A DNA stretch of 52,866 nucleotides, taken from positions 1-52,866 of the forward strand of contig JAFZKQ010000014.1 in assembly GCA_017553575.1 (NCBI GenBank), given 5' to 3'. Each line of letters starts with the position of its first letter. Position 1 is the stretch's first letter. The DNA is from Paludibacteraceae bacterium. Its GTDB lineage: Bacteria > Bacteroidota > Bacteroidia > Bacteroidales > Paludibacteraceae. Below the pieces are notes generated by a model. It saw nothing but the letters and a program-made list of their open reading frames with translations. It had not been told where the DNA came from and ran no database searches. The translations under genes were made by a program, and so were the position numbers. Shown piece after piece: positions 31,641 to 39,549 of this stretch.

Positions 31641-31945
31641 TTTGAAAAAATAAAATTGCTCACAAGGTCTCAAGAAGCACCCGCCTGCCGAACCCTCATA
31701 CAGAATGAGACCTTCTTTGTTCACAAAGGTATAAAATCAAAAATTCAGACCCTATAATTTAACACAATTAACAATCATTTTGGCGAGAACAAGAGGCAAA
31801 GAAAAGAAAACAAACAAAATATTTATCCGGGAACACAATCATTTCGAAAACTCACACTAGGAATGGTTAAACTCGATCTTTCCCTAAACCAGATTGATTT
31901 AAATTTTAGGTGAGGCCGAAACCTCACCTAAATTGAAACAAAGTT
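31641..31945. other. Intergenic region with promoter and terminator
   Basis: 305 bp between paralogue B and the VWA gene, both minus strand. It contains the -7 box TACCTTTG (31731-31724) for the paralogues and a hairpin at 31905-31932 that probably ends the VWA transcript. Nothing else is evident. Confidence 0.5.
31905..31932 (-). terminator. Terminator-like hairpin after the VWA gene
   Basis: TTTAGGTGAGG (31905-31915) and CCTCACCTAAA (31922-31932) form a perfect 11-bp stem with a 6-nt loop, 13 bp after the VWA stop. T-tracts are weak on both strands. Confidence 0.6.
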
Positions 31946-32563
31946 CTATCTTTTCATTCGCCTTTCACACGCACACTCTTCCGCACACTCCTCCAAATAA
32001 ACGGAAGCACTATTGAAGGCCCGCTTAACGCCCTTTTCTGAAGCCATGAATGAGAAAGACCTGGAGATTCCAATCTTTTGTGATTCCTGAATAACATCCT
32101 GATTAGCACCTATATAAGAAAACTTCCACCCCAATGACTCCAATTCTGCCACCAACGACTTCAACCTTCTTCCGTCATACTTCTCCGAAGCATTCTCATA
32201 GCCATCCGTGATGACAGTAACCATAGCGATACACTCCACGTCCTTCGGCATCGTGTCATGCAAATAGGAAGCACTGATTCCGATAGCATCATACAACGGA
32301 GTGCAAGCATTCGGACGGTAATCCATCGCAGCCACCTCCCGAACCTCCTCGATAGGCACCTTATCGAAAATCATCTTGTTGCTCTCATCTGAATTGAAAG
32401 AGACCAACGACAAGAAATGGTTCTGCTCCTCCCTGTATTTGTTCTGCGTCGCACGAATGCTTTGAATTGTTTCGTTACAACCAGAGATGGCCGAATTACG
32501 GATGCTGTCCATTGAACCACTCTCATCCAACACTATCAAATTATAAACATTAATCTTTTCCAT
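31946..32563 (-). CDS. von Willebrand factor A domain protein
   Basis: 205-aa soluble single-domain VWA protein. A complete MIDAS metal site is visible: DESGSM (13-18), a Thr in NACTPLYDAIG (about 87-97) and Asp in VTVITDGYEN (about 117-126). The C-terminus is Cys/Glu-rich (EECAEECACERRMKR). No signal peptide or membrane segment, so it acts in the cytoplasm. It is preceded on the same strand by two unknown genes (32648 and 33874) with which it forms a module, but it also has its own -7 box (32603-32596) and an adjacent 14-bp palindrome. VWA proteins of this type usually scaffold multi-protein assemblies. Confidence 0.88.
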   Translation of the reverse strand: MEKINVYNLIVLDESGSMDSIRNSAISGCNETIQSIRATQNKYREEQNHFLSLVSFNSDESNKMIFDKVPIEEVREVAAMDYRPNACTPLYDAIGISASYLHDTMPKDVECIAMVTVITDGYENASEKYDGRRLKSLVAELESLGWKFSYIGANQDVIQESQKIGISRSFSFMASEKGVKRAFNSASVYLEECAEECACERRMKR

Positions 32564-32595
32564 ATCCTTTGTCTTTTAGTTGTTTGTTACTGAGA

Positions 32596-32644
32596 CAAAG
32601 GTAGAATGGATTCGCACGCAAGGCCGATTTTTGCAACGTTGCAA
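32596..32644 (-). promoter_or_regulatory. -7 box and perfect 14-bp palindrome before the VWA gene
   Basis: TACCTTTG on the minus strand (32603-32596) and the palindrome TTGCAACGTTGCAA (32631-32644), centred on CG, like LacI-family operators. The palindrome overlaps the expected -33 position. The two lie in the 84-bp gap between the 409-aa protein gene and the VWA gene. Confidence 0.5.
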
Positions 32645-32647
32645 ACG

Positions 32648-33871
32648 TTATTTCAAAGAGAGAAGCGATTCCGGCAAAGAGAGCAAACTCCGATCTAGAC
32701 GGATGGTGTAGAGTTCTCCACGCTTGCCGTTCGGTGTATATTCCACCTCCAAATCTACATTTAGCCACTTTCGAAAAGCCGCACGCACGCGCGTCAATTT
32801 CTGCTGGCACAGAGCAGAACCCGGCTCCACCAAGTCGGCTATACTGCCCTGCATCTTCGTCAAATCCTCGCGATTGGAAACCATCTTATAGATCTCCATC
32901 AACGGCCGCTCGTAGGCATCAAGATCCTTCAAACGGATTCCCTCTGGATGTAGTAGGAATAGGAAATAAAGTGATTTTTCCAAAGCTCCGACCGAAATCT
33001 CCCGATTGTTGTAATCCGTCAGGAAAATTCGATAATCATCCGTAACCTGCAGCCTACTCAATTTCGGGCGTGGAATCCTTTCCAATATCTGTAAAATATC
33101 CTGACCAAAGACATCCACCAAAACATCAATACCATGCTCCCGTTGCAAGGAAACAATCTCATTCCGAATGCGTTCCGCCTTTTGACGAGCCGTGTCCTCT
33201 GACTGACTCGGACTGGCAGACTCCTCTTCACAAAGCGGCTCCTCTAAAGGGAAGAAATCCTGGCACTCCTTACTAAACGATTGCGACGAACGCTTGGCAC
33301 TTTCCTTTCGGAATTTCGACTTCAGCGAGTTGTAAACCTCAGCCAACTTACCCTGTTTAGGGAAAGAGGCACTTTCGTCCACTTCCTGACTGTCATGCTT
33401 ATATGACGGACAAGCTTTCCCAAAAGAGGGCAAGGATGTTTCTGGAAAGTTCTGCAAATCAGTCCAAAAAGTCTCGTCCGACAATTCACAACCCCAAGCG
33501 AAAGAGGAAGATCCATCACGCAAGACCATCGAACAGTTTCCAAATTTACGATGGGGGGCATCGTCCAATCTCGACCAGTCCAGACTATCACACAGAGCCG
33601 CCACGTCCGATTCGCTTCTGTCAGGGAAATAGAGCGACAACAGAGAGATTTTGTCCTCCTTGGAAACAGCAGGGAACGAAACCACTTCGACACAGGATGG
33701 GGCCATTTCTCCCATCTTTTTCTGCAAAAGAGAACGGATAGCATTCTGGTTTTCGACGAAAAGTTCAGTCACCCGCTCCCCTGCTATGGAGGGAAAGAAA
33801 CAAAGCGTACCGGCAGGCAACGACTCCGCCACCTCTCCCAAAAAAGATTTATGCCATCCTCTCAAAGCCAT
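32648..33871 (-). CDS. Bacteroidetes-specific protein of unknown function, middle gene of the TPR-VWA module
   Basis: 407 aa, cytoplasmic. The N-terminal about 130 residues (MALRGWHKSF...) are of unknown fold. A low-complexity Ser/Glu/Lys linker runs from about 135 to 225. The C-terminal about 170 residues form a compact domain (RLQVTDDYRIFLTDYNNREI, LEKSLYFLFLLHPEGIRLKDL, SRIREAF-like LTRVRAAFRKWL, GKRGELYTIRL) that I have seen in other Bacteroidetes proteins of unknown function, often beside TPR or VWA genes; that is recall, not a search. The ATG at 33871 is two bases after the TPR gene's stop; a GTG at 33877 overlaps that stop. Translational coupling is therefore likely. Confidence 0.78.
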   Translation of the reverse strand: MALRGWHKSFLGEVAESLPAGTLCFFPSIAGERVTELFVENQNAIRSLLQKKMGEMAPSCVEVVSFPAVSKEDKISLLSLYFPDRSESDVAALCDSLDWSRLDDAPHRKFGNCSMVLRDGSSSFAWGCELSDETFWTDLQNFPETSLPSFGKACPSYKHDSQEVDESASFPKQGKLAEVYNSLKSKFRKESAKRSSQSFSKECQDFFPLEEPLCEEESASPSQSEDTARQKAERIRNEIVSLQREHGIDVLVDVFGQDILQILERIPRPKLSRLQVTDDYRIFLTDYNNREISVGALEKSLYFLFLLHPEGIRLKDLDAYERPLMEIYKMVSNREDLTKMQGSIADLVEPGSALCQQKLTRVRAAFRKWLNVDLEVEYTPNGKRGELYTIRLDRSLLSLPESLLSLK

Positions 33872-33873
33872 AA

Positions 33874-35622
33874 TCACTTATCCTCCATCATGGCTTCCTC
33901 CTCATCCTCTCGGCGGATAGATTGGATATAAGCCAACTCCGTCAATGCGAACGAGTTATTGTTCGGTTCCTCCAGCATCTTCTTGCACTCCTCTTCCGCC
34001 TCATCCAATTCATTCCGTTCCACCTGCAAATAAATCTTTCGACGACGGAGGAAATCCAAGAAGTCTAGGACATCCTGACTTGGACCCGACTCAGAGTCAT
34101 CCTCCGTCAACGTATTGTTAACCCCCTCAATCAAATCATCGACGACACGAGCGGCACGGAAATCGCCCGAATTCACCAAACTATTTATATACGCCATCGT
34201 ATAATGGATGGACTTGACAGGATAAAGGATTTGCAAATAATAAAGAGCTTTCTGATAATGTTTCAGTTCCGCATGGCAACAACCTATGTAATAGCACAAT
34301 TGGAAGAAGCGGTCGCAGAAATGGTCATCGCCATCCTCGAATTTCTCTTGCGATGCCCAATAAGCCTTCTCCAACAAAATCAAAGCCTCAAAATATCGGC
34401 CTGACGAATAGTAGCGTGTTCCGAAATAGAGCGCATAGGATATGTCATTGTCCATATTCGTCAGCATCATATTCTGCTCTTCGGTCAACTCCGACTCACG
34501 ATGCTCCTCCACCTTGTCCATCGCATCCTGCATCATGAACTTGAATTCCTGCAGACGCTCGGAAGGGTCAGTGCGGTCATAAGCAATCACGAACGAATAG
34601 GAAAGTGGATTCGGCGTATCATTCTCCTCCAACACATTCTTCGAATTGGAGACGGGAGCTTGACAAACCGTCAAACGGACATAAAGCGAGCCCTTGATTT
34701 CGCCCGTAGGTTGCATCATAATCGTATAAAGTTGAGGACCGCCAGCCGCCATCGAATGGTTCACCCAAAGAGTTATTTCCACCCAATCATAGGAAAAATG
34801 AGCATCTTTCCCCTCCCCTTCGACAATCGCAGACAAGACATCATAATTAGCGATTTCATCCGCATCCGTCAGAGAGAAACAAGATTGCCCCTCCTTATTT
34901 TCTGATGCATGAGGAGGTCTTGACAACGTCATATAAGAGAAGGAATCGGTAGGCAAGTCAAACAGTTTATCAAAAAACTGGCCGATAGTCATCTTCTCCG
35001 AACCATTGACACGCCAACGGTAAGTCGGCATGATATGTTGGATTTCCTGTTCCCGAAGCAAAAAGATGTTCCGTTCCTTGGCACTTATAGCCTCCTCCGT
35101 ATCAACTTGACGGAACTTATCCATCTGAGATTCAAAGACATCACGAAACTTACGGGAAAATTCAAAAATTCCTTTCAAGATATCACTTATGCGCAAGTCG
35201 AACGACTCATCCGAATTCTCCATGGAGAAACTAGACTGGATATGCACCCCGTATTGATTTCCCTTCTCATTAAAGGTATAGACCACCTTGGAGACGATAG
35301 ACATCAAATTACACTCGTTGCAAGAGAAACGCAACAAGTTCAAATTTTCCGGGTCTACCGAATAGAAATAAGGGAAAAGTATTTTCACATAACGTTCGTC
35401 CGAAACAAAAAAACGGAATCTTCCTCCTTGAAAATCAAAATTATATAGAACTCTTCCATCTTCCAATTCCACACGGTTGTATTGTGCGCCCAACAAAGTC
35501 AGGACGTTGGAAACCTTCTCCTCGTTCTCCTCCAAAGAGAATTTCACCCTATGCAAACTCCGCTTCTCCGAAGAACGGACAGAGAGCAACTCACGCAATT
35601 TCCTCGCCAACCATTTTTTCAT
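33874..35622 (-). CDS. YbjN-like and tetratricopeptide repeat protein of unknown function
   Basis: 582 aa, no signal peptide. The N-terminal about 170 residues resemble the YbjN/type III chaperone-like fold (VSNVLTLLGAQYNRVELEDGRVLYNFDFQGGRFRF split: repeated beta strands then helices). A middle domain of about 200 residues follows. The C-terminal about 180 residues carry TPR units (SYALYFGTRYYSSGRYFEAL; FQLCYYIGCCHAELKHYQKALYYL, read as separate helices) and an acidic tail. First gene of the three-gene module; a -7 box TATATTTG (35670-35663) lies 41 bp upstream of the ATG. Role unknown: the layout suggests an adaptor that bundles clients and partners with the VWA protein. Confidence 0.78.
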   Translation of the reverse strand: MKKWLARKLRELLSVRSSEKRSLHRVKFSLEENEEKVSNVLTLLGAQYNRVELEDGRVLYNFDFQGGRFRFFVSDERYVKILFPYFYSVDPENLNLLRFSCNECNLMSIVSKVVYTFNEKGNQYGVHIQSSFSMENSDESFDLRISDILKGIFEFSRKFRDVFESQMDKFRQVDTEEAISAKERNIFLLREQEIQHIMPTYRWRVNGSEKMTIGQFFDKLFDLPTDSFSYMTLSRPPHASENKEGQSCFSLTDADEIANYDVLSAIVEGEGKDAHFSYDWVEITLWVNHSMAAGGPQLYTIMMQPTGEIKGSLYVRLTVCQAPVSNSKNVLEENDTPNPLSYSFVIAYDRTDPSERLQEFKFMMQDAMDKVEEHRESELTEEQNMMLTNMDNDISYALYFGTRYYSSGRYFEALILLEKAYWASQEKFEDGDDHFCDRFFQLCYYIGCCHAELKHYQKALYYLQILYPVKSIHYTMAYINSLVNSGDFRAARVVDDLIEGVNNTLTEDDSESGPSQDVLDFLDFLRRRKIYLQVERNELDEAEEECKKMLEEPNNNSFALTELAYIQSIRREDEEEAMMEDK

Positions 35623-35662
35623 ATATCAACCAAATTTCAAAATATGAATACACTATATCGGA

Positions 35663-35670
35663 CAAATATA
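35663..35670 (-). promoter_or_regulatory. -7 box for the TPR-VWA module
   Basis: Minus strand TATATTTG at 35670-35663; no clear -33. Predicted start near 35656, 34 nt before the ATG. Confidence 0.55.
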
Positions 35671-35747
35671 TGAAAAAAAGTTGTTTCCGTGAAAAAAAGG
35701 CCTTTCTCCTATGTTTACACTTTGCAGATTATAATTAACAGAGAAGT

Positions 35748-36992
35748 CTATTGACCCCTATATTTACGAGCATATCCATAATAGTTGGGACTATCGTGAT
35801 TTTCCAACTGGGCACATTCGACAATTATTTCACCCCTTCGCTCTGAGTTCAGCACAAAGATACCAAAAGAGAGAAATCCCTCAATCTCTTCGCAATTTCC
35901 CTTTTCATCATAGAGATAGCCCCATACCTTATCGGGATTCTGATAGTTGAGTGCCATCTTATAGGGTTTTTCTTCAATAAAAACACCTAAAAAAAGATAA
36001 TCCTCAATTTGATTATAAAGTTCATTAAGCCACAGTTGGCTCTCAATTATACTTTTAGAGGTATCCCGTTCAAACAAGAACTTTTTCCCCACCTCGCCCA
36101 AATAAGGTTTTAAATCCGCTATTTTGAAACGTTCATAGTGATAAGGATCATAGCATCTTTGAGCATAACTCATTGTACCTTCTCCGTCCATGGAAATTTT
36201 TATTTCGTCATGGATGAGTTCAAAATCAATATGAAACTGAGCCCTCAACGCTTGCAACTCAATTTCTTCCGAGAACTTTTCTATATAATCTGGATCCTCC
36301 TCAAAAGCCGATTTATAACCATCCTCGTAGGCCTTCTTCACCTGCTCCGTCCACCCTATTTTATTGAGAAAATCGAAGTATCCTTTGGTAGAAAACAGAT
36401 CCGAGAAGAGAATCTCTTTTTGTTCAATCTCACCCCCTGTTGTCAAGTCGAACAATTTGAAGAAAAAGTCATCACAATCTCCATGCGCACAATGTCGAAC
36501 CATGTGAACACTGATATATAGCAAGTTGGCATAGAACTCATAGTTAAAGTCAACTCCAGCACATACATTTATAGTCCAAATCGAACGGCCGTATTCTTCA
36601 TCTTCTTCATATTCAATAAACTTCAAAATATCTCCATTAATTCCCTCTACCACCGCAGCGTATTCACTATCAGAGGTTTTCAACTTGGGGATAGAATAAT
36701 GCGCAAGAGGATGGGAACAAGACTTGCAATCCATATATAACTTATGATCAAAAACGATAGAATCCATCTCAATGGGAAGTGAAGAGACAGACGCATCCCA
36801 AGATGCCCCATTGGAGTCTCCCGCATTAAAAGTATAGGGAGGCATTGTCGAAACAACCGAGTCACCCAACGAAGGTTCAAACGTGGAGTTGCCCGTAGAA
36901 GGGCTTGAACATGTAGTCAGGAAGAGCGACAAAGCCCCTATGATAAAACAGTCGCTTGTCAGTTTAAAAATATGTTTCATAGCATGTTGCAT
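35748..36992 (-). CDS. Lipoprotein with DUF3298/RsiV-like domain
   Basis: About 414 aa. Signal sequence IFKLTSDCFIIGALSLFLTT then Cys, a lipobox-type site (LTTC). The mature region has features of DUF3298 (LYISVHMVRHCAHGDCDDF, FKLFDLTTGGEIEQKEILFSDLF, and a late strand pattern with DGEGTMSYAQRCYDPYHY), known from RsiV and PdaC-type envelope proteins that bind or sense cell-wall glycans; this is a suggestion from pattern only. The longest frame starts at 37148, but an exact promoter (TTTG-N20-TATTTTTG, 37049-37018) lies inside it, so the start must be the ATG at 36992 or 36980. Confidence 0.72.
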   Translation of the reverse strand: MQHAMKHIFKLTSDCFIIGALSLFLTTCSSPSTGNSTFEPSLGDSVVSTMPPYTFNAGDSNGASWDASVSSLPIEMDSIVFDHKLYMDCKSCSHPLAHYSIPKLKTSDSEYAAVVEGINGDILKFIEYEEDEEYGRSIWTINVCAGVDFNYEFYANLLYISVHMVRHCAHGDCDDFFFKLFDLTTGGEIEQKEILFSDLFSTKGYFDFLNKIGWTEQVKKAYEDGYKSAFEEDPDYIEKFSEEIELQALRAQFHIDFELIHDEIKISMDGEGTMSYAQRCYDPYHYERFKIADLKPYLGEVGKKFLFERDTSKSIIESQLWLNELYNQIEDYLFLGVFIEEKPYKMALNYQNPDKVWGYLYDEKGNCEEIEGFLSFGIFVLNSERRGEIIVECAQLENHDSPNYYGYARKYRGQ

Positions 36993-37017
36993 ACGCCAAG
37001 GCTTCAAATTGTTTTTG

Positions 37018-37049
37018 CAAAAATAGAGAATCTCAACCGAAAGTCCAAA
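37018..37049 (-). promoter_or_regulatory. Promoter of the DUF3298-like lipoprotein gene
   Basis: Minus strand: TTTG (37049-37046), 20 bp, TATTTTTG (37025-37018). Exact match to both boxes. It fixes the start of the downstream gene. Confidence 0.75.
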
Positions 37050-37156
37050 TAAAGCGTTCTCAACCGACCACGAATCCCGTCCGAGGAATCCCCAAGAAGA
37101 GCGAAGGAATGCCTCTATTTTTCTGCAGAAAAAATTCATTTTTCGCAAAAAATCAT

Positions 37157-37164
37157 TATTTTTG
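37157..37164 (+). promoter_or_regulatory. -7-like box upstream of the beta-flower gene
   Basis: TATTTTTG on the plus strand. It would give a leader of about 155 nt that contains two short hairpins (AGTGA/TCACT and AGTGGG/CCCACT near 37270-37296). Confidence 0.4.
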
Positions 37165-37324
37165 AATTGTTAAAGGTTAGAAATCGATTCCGATCATACT
37201 CATAAAACGAATTAGGCCTTATCCTTTAACTTAGTGAGTTCTAAAATTCACTGCATTAGCGAAAAAATTTTTGAGTGGGAGATTTAAGCCCACTTAATAC
37301 AGTCAAACGAAAAAAGCAAACATT

Positions 37325-37747
37325 ATGAAAACAACTCTTCTTACCATATTGCTTTCCCTCCTAGCTTCATTGACTAGCGTTATGGCTCAATCTTGTTACA
37401 ACTCCTATAATTCTGAAATAGGCAGGATTGAAAGCGACGGGACCGTGCGTGACCGTTACAATGCACAGATCGGAAAATTCGGAAACGACGGATGCATCCG
37501 CGACAAACAAAATGCACAAATCGGGAAAATAGAAAGCGACGGAACCATACGGAACCGATACAATTCGCAAATAGGGAGAATCGAAAGCGACGGAACTGTG
37601 CGTGACCGTTACAACGCACAAATCGGGAAGATAGAAAAGGACGGAACTGTGCGCAACCGTTACAATTCCCAAATCGGGAAAGCCAACAACGTAGACTTGT
37701 TCAGAACCGGTGTCTTCTATTTCTTCTTCGATGAAATGGGCAAATAG
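37325..37747 (+). CDS. Exported 5-fold beta-flower repeat protein
   Basis: 140 aa with a signal peptide (MKTTLLTILLSLLASLTSVMAQ). The mature part holds five tandem units of about 17 residues, consensus R-Y-N-x-Q-I-G-(K/R)-I-E-x-D-G-T-(V/I)-R, beginning YNSEIGRIESDGTVRD; copy two is the most diverged (GKFGNDGCIRDK). A short aromatic tail, FRTGVFYFFFDEMGK, follows. This layout fits the small 5-fold beta-flower family found in Bacteroidetes. DNA of the units is nearly identical, suggesting recent expansion. Followed 44 bp later by the 5'-nucleotidase lipoprotein. Confidence 0.8.
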   Translation: MKTTLLTILLSLLASLTSVMAQSCYNSYNSEIGRIESDGTVRDRYNAQIGKFGNDGCIRDKQNAQIGKIESDGTIRNRYNSQIGRIESDGTVRDRYNAQIGKIEKDGTVRNRYNSQIGKANNVDLFRTGVFYFFFDEMGK

Positions 37748-37791
37748 CAAAAGAGAATTCAATAACTACATAAAAAAACATAACTAAATTC

Positions 37792-39405
37792 ATGAAAAGT
37801 ATATTTCATTACTCTTTATTGGCAGCAGGTCTAATCAGTGCTGCAACGCTCACAGGCTGCAAGAGTTCTAAAAAGACGGCGGAGAAAACGGTGGAAAAAA
37901 CGCCAGAGAAACAAGTAGTAGTAAAGACACAGGATAAAAGCATCGTCATCCTTTATGAAAACGACGTTCACTGCGCCATCGACAACTATGCGAAATTAGC
38001 CGGCCTCCGTGATGCCGTTTCCGATACAGCCTATGCCGCTATCGTTTCAAGTGGAGACTTCTTGCAAGGTGGAACAGCGGGTGCCATCTCCAAAGGAAAA
38101 TATATTGTGGACATCATGAAAAGCGTAGAATATGATGCCGTGACGCTCGGAAACCACGAATTCGACTACAAAGTTCCTCAGATGATAAGTTTGCTCAACT
38201 ACTTGGCGGCTCCTGTCACCTGCGTAAACTTAAAAGACAAGAAAACAGGAAGGAACGTATACGTGCCATTCGTCTTGCGAAAATACGGCGTAAAAACGGT
38301 GGCTTTCATCGGTGTGACGACCCCTACTGCCCGCTATACGGAAGAGTACGCTTTCTTGGACAAAGACGGCAACGAAACATATGAACTTAGCGAAAAGAAT
38401 GTATATGAACTGCTTCAAAATGCAGTTGACAAAGCCCGTTCGTTAGGTGCCAATTACGTCATCGTCCTTTCCCACGTAGGTGAAGACGACAACAACACCC
38501 ATATCGAATCCCACGGAATGATCGCGAACACAGTCGGAATCGATGCCGTTCTCGACGGTCATACCCACTCTGTCGTTCCTACCCAATATGTGCCAAACAA
38601 GGCAGGCGTAAACGTCCTCATCAGCCAGACTGGAACAAAGTTGGCTAACGTCGGAAAACTCTGTATCGACAAGAACGGCTTCATCACCAACGAATTGGTT
38701 CCTATCACCGCCATCAACAAGGAGAATGCGACTGTAAGGCACACGACCGACAGCATTAAAGCCCTCGCACAAAACTTCACGAGCAAACACGTCGGCACAT
38801 CCGACTACAAGCTCCGCATCTTGGACGACAAGGGCAACCAACAAATCCGTATGGCTGAAACCAACGCCGGTGACCTTGTTGCCGATGCCTTCCGTATCAT
38901 TGTAGGTTCCAACATCGGTATGACCAACGGTGGTGGCGTACGTTCCGAAGTCAATGCCGGCGAGTTGAAGATGGGTGACATCATCGACTTGTTGCCATAC
39001 GACAACTATCTGTACGAAGTAGAAGTAGAAGGAAGCACGATTGCCCTATTGCTCACGAAATGTATCCAAAACTTGCCATTGGAAGATGGTGACTTCCCTC
39101 AAGTTTCCGGTATCAAATTCGACATCAACGCTGCGGCTCACCAAGTTTCCAACATCAAGATTCTCAACCCTACGACAAACCAATATGAGCCAATCAAGAT
39201 GAATGGACTCTACACCATCGCGACAACTGACTACTGTATCACAGGTGGAGGCTTCCGTGGCGTATTGAAAGACAGCAAGGTGACAAAAACTGGTCTCATG
39301 ATCTATAGTGAGGCTTTGGTTGAATACATCAGCAACAACCTGAACGGACACATTGGTAAAGAGTACGCAGAACCACAAGGACGTATCAACTTTATCAAAA
39401 AATAA
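37792..39405 (+). CDS. 5'-nucleotidase/UshA-like metallophosphoesterase lipoprotein
   Basis: 537 aa. Lipoprotein signal: SLLAAGLISAATLTGC with Cys23. The N-terminal calcineurin-like metal domain has NDVHC (D-x-H variant), SGDFLQGG, LGNHEFD, VLSHVGED and LDGHTHS, covering both metal sites. The C-terminal 5'-nucleotidase domain has the aromatic and Asn/Gly motif GMTNGGGVRSEVNAGEL, LLPYDN and ITGGGFRG. This fits periplasmic or outer-surface hydrolysis of nucleotides or nucleotide sugars, releasing phosphate and nucleosides. Strong terminator 18 bp downstream. ATG at 37792. Confidence 0.93.
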   Translation: MKSIFHYSLLAAGLISAATLTGCKSSKKTAEKTVEKTPEKQVVVKTQDKSIVILYENDVHCAIDNYAKLAGLRDAVSDTAYAAIVSSGDFLQGGTAGAISKGKYIVDIMKSVEYDAVTLGNHEFDYKVPQMISLLNYLAAPVTCVNLKDKKTGRNVYVPFVLRKYGVKTVAFIGVTTPTARYTEEYAFLDKDGNETYELSEKNVYELLQNAVDKARSLGANYVIVLSHVGEDDNNTHIESHGMIANTVGIDAVLDGHTHSVVPTQYVPNKAGVNVLISQTGTKLANVGKLCIDKNGFITNELVPITAINKENATVRHTTDSIKALAQNFTSKHVGTSDYKLRILDDKGNQQIRMAETNAGDLVADAFRIIVGSNIGMTNGGGVRSEVNAGELKMGDIIDLLPYDNYLYEVEVEGSTIALLLTKCIQNLPLEDGDFPQVSGIKFDINAAAHQVSNIKILNPTTNQYEPIKMNGLYTIATTDYCITGGGFRGVLKDSKVTKTGLMIYSEALVEYISNNLNGHIGKEYAEPQGRINFIKK

Positions 39406-39422
39406 ATCACACAAAAAACATC

Positions 39423-39470
39423 GGCAGCAGTTCGATTCAACAAACGTTGGATGGGCTGCTGCCTTTTTTT
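39423..39470 (+). terminator. Intrinsic terminator of the 5'-nucleotidase gene
   Basis: GGCAGCAG (39423-39430) and CTGCTGCC (39456-39463) pair perfectly, followed by TTTTTTT. Confidence 0.9.
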
Positions 39471-39486
39471 ATTGATAGTCCTTAGT

Positions 39487-39494
39487 TATATTTG
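39487..39494 (+). promoter_or_regulatory. -7 box that sets the DUF2157 gene start
   Basis: TATATTTG. The T-run of the preceding terminator (39464-39467) lies 19 bp upstream where the -33 box would be. Predicted start near 39501, excluding the longer frame that begins at 39451. Confidence 0.6.
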
Positions 39495-39549
39495 CAGAGT
39501 TCGAAAAGAAATCGACAAACGAATAAAAAAAACACTTACAAAGAAAACT

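Noticed and set aside
36993-37148. 52-residue N-terminal extension of the DUF3298-like lipoprotein
   Set aside because: An exact promoter lies inside it and it would bury the lipoprotein signal.
37325-37747. Tandem repeats at 37.4-37.7 kb as a CRISPR array
   Set aside because: The repeats are in frame, about 51 bp, coding, and have no variable spacers.
39451-39549. N-terminal extension of the DUF2157 protein
   Set aside because: The extension runs through the preceding terminator stem and a -7 promoter box.
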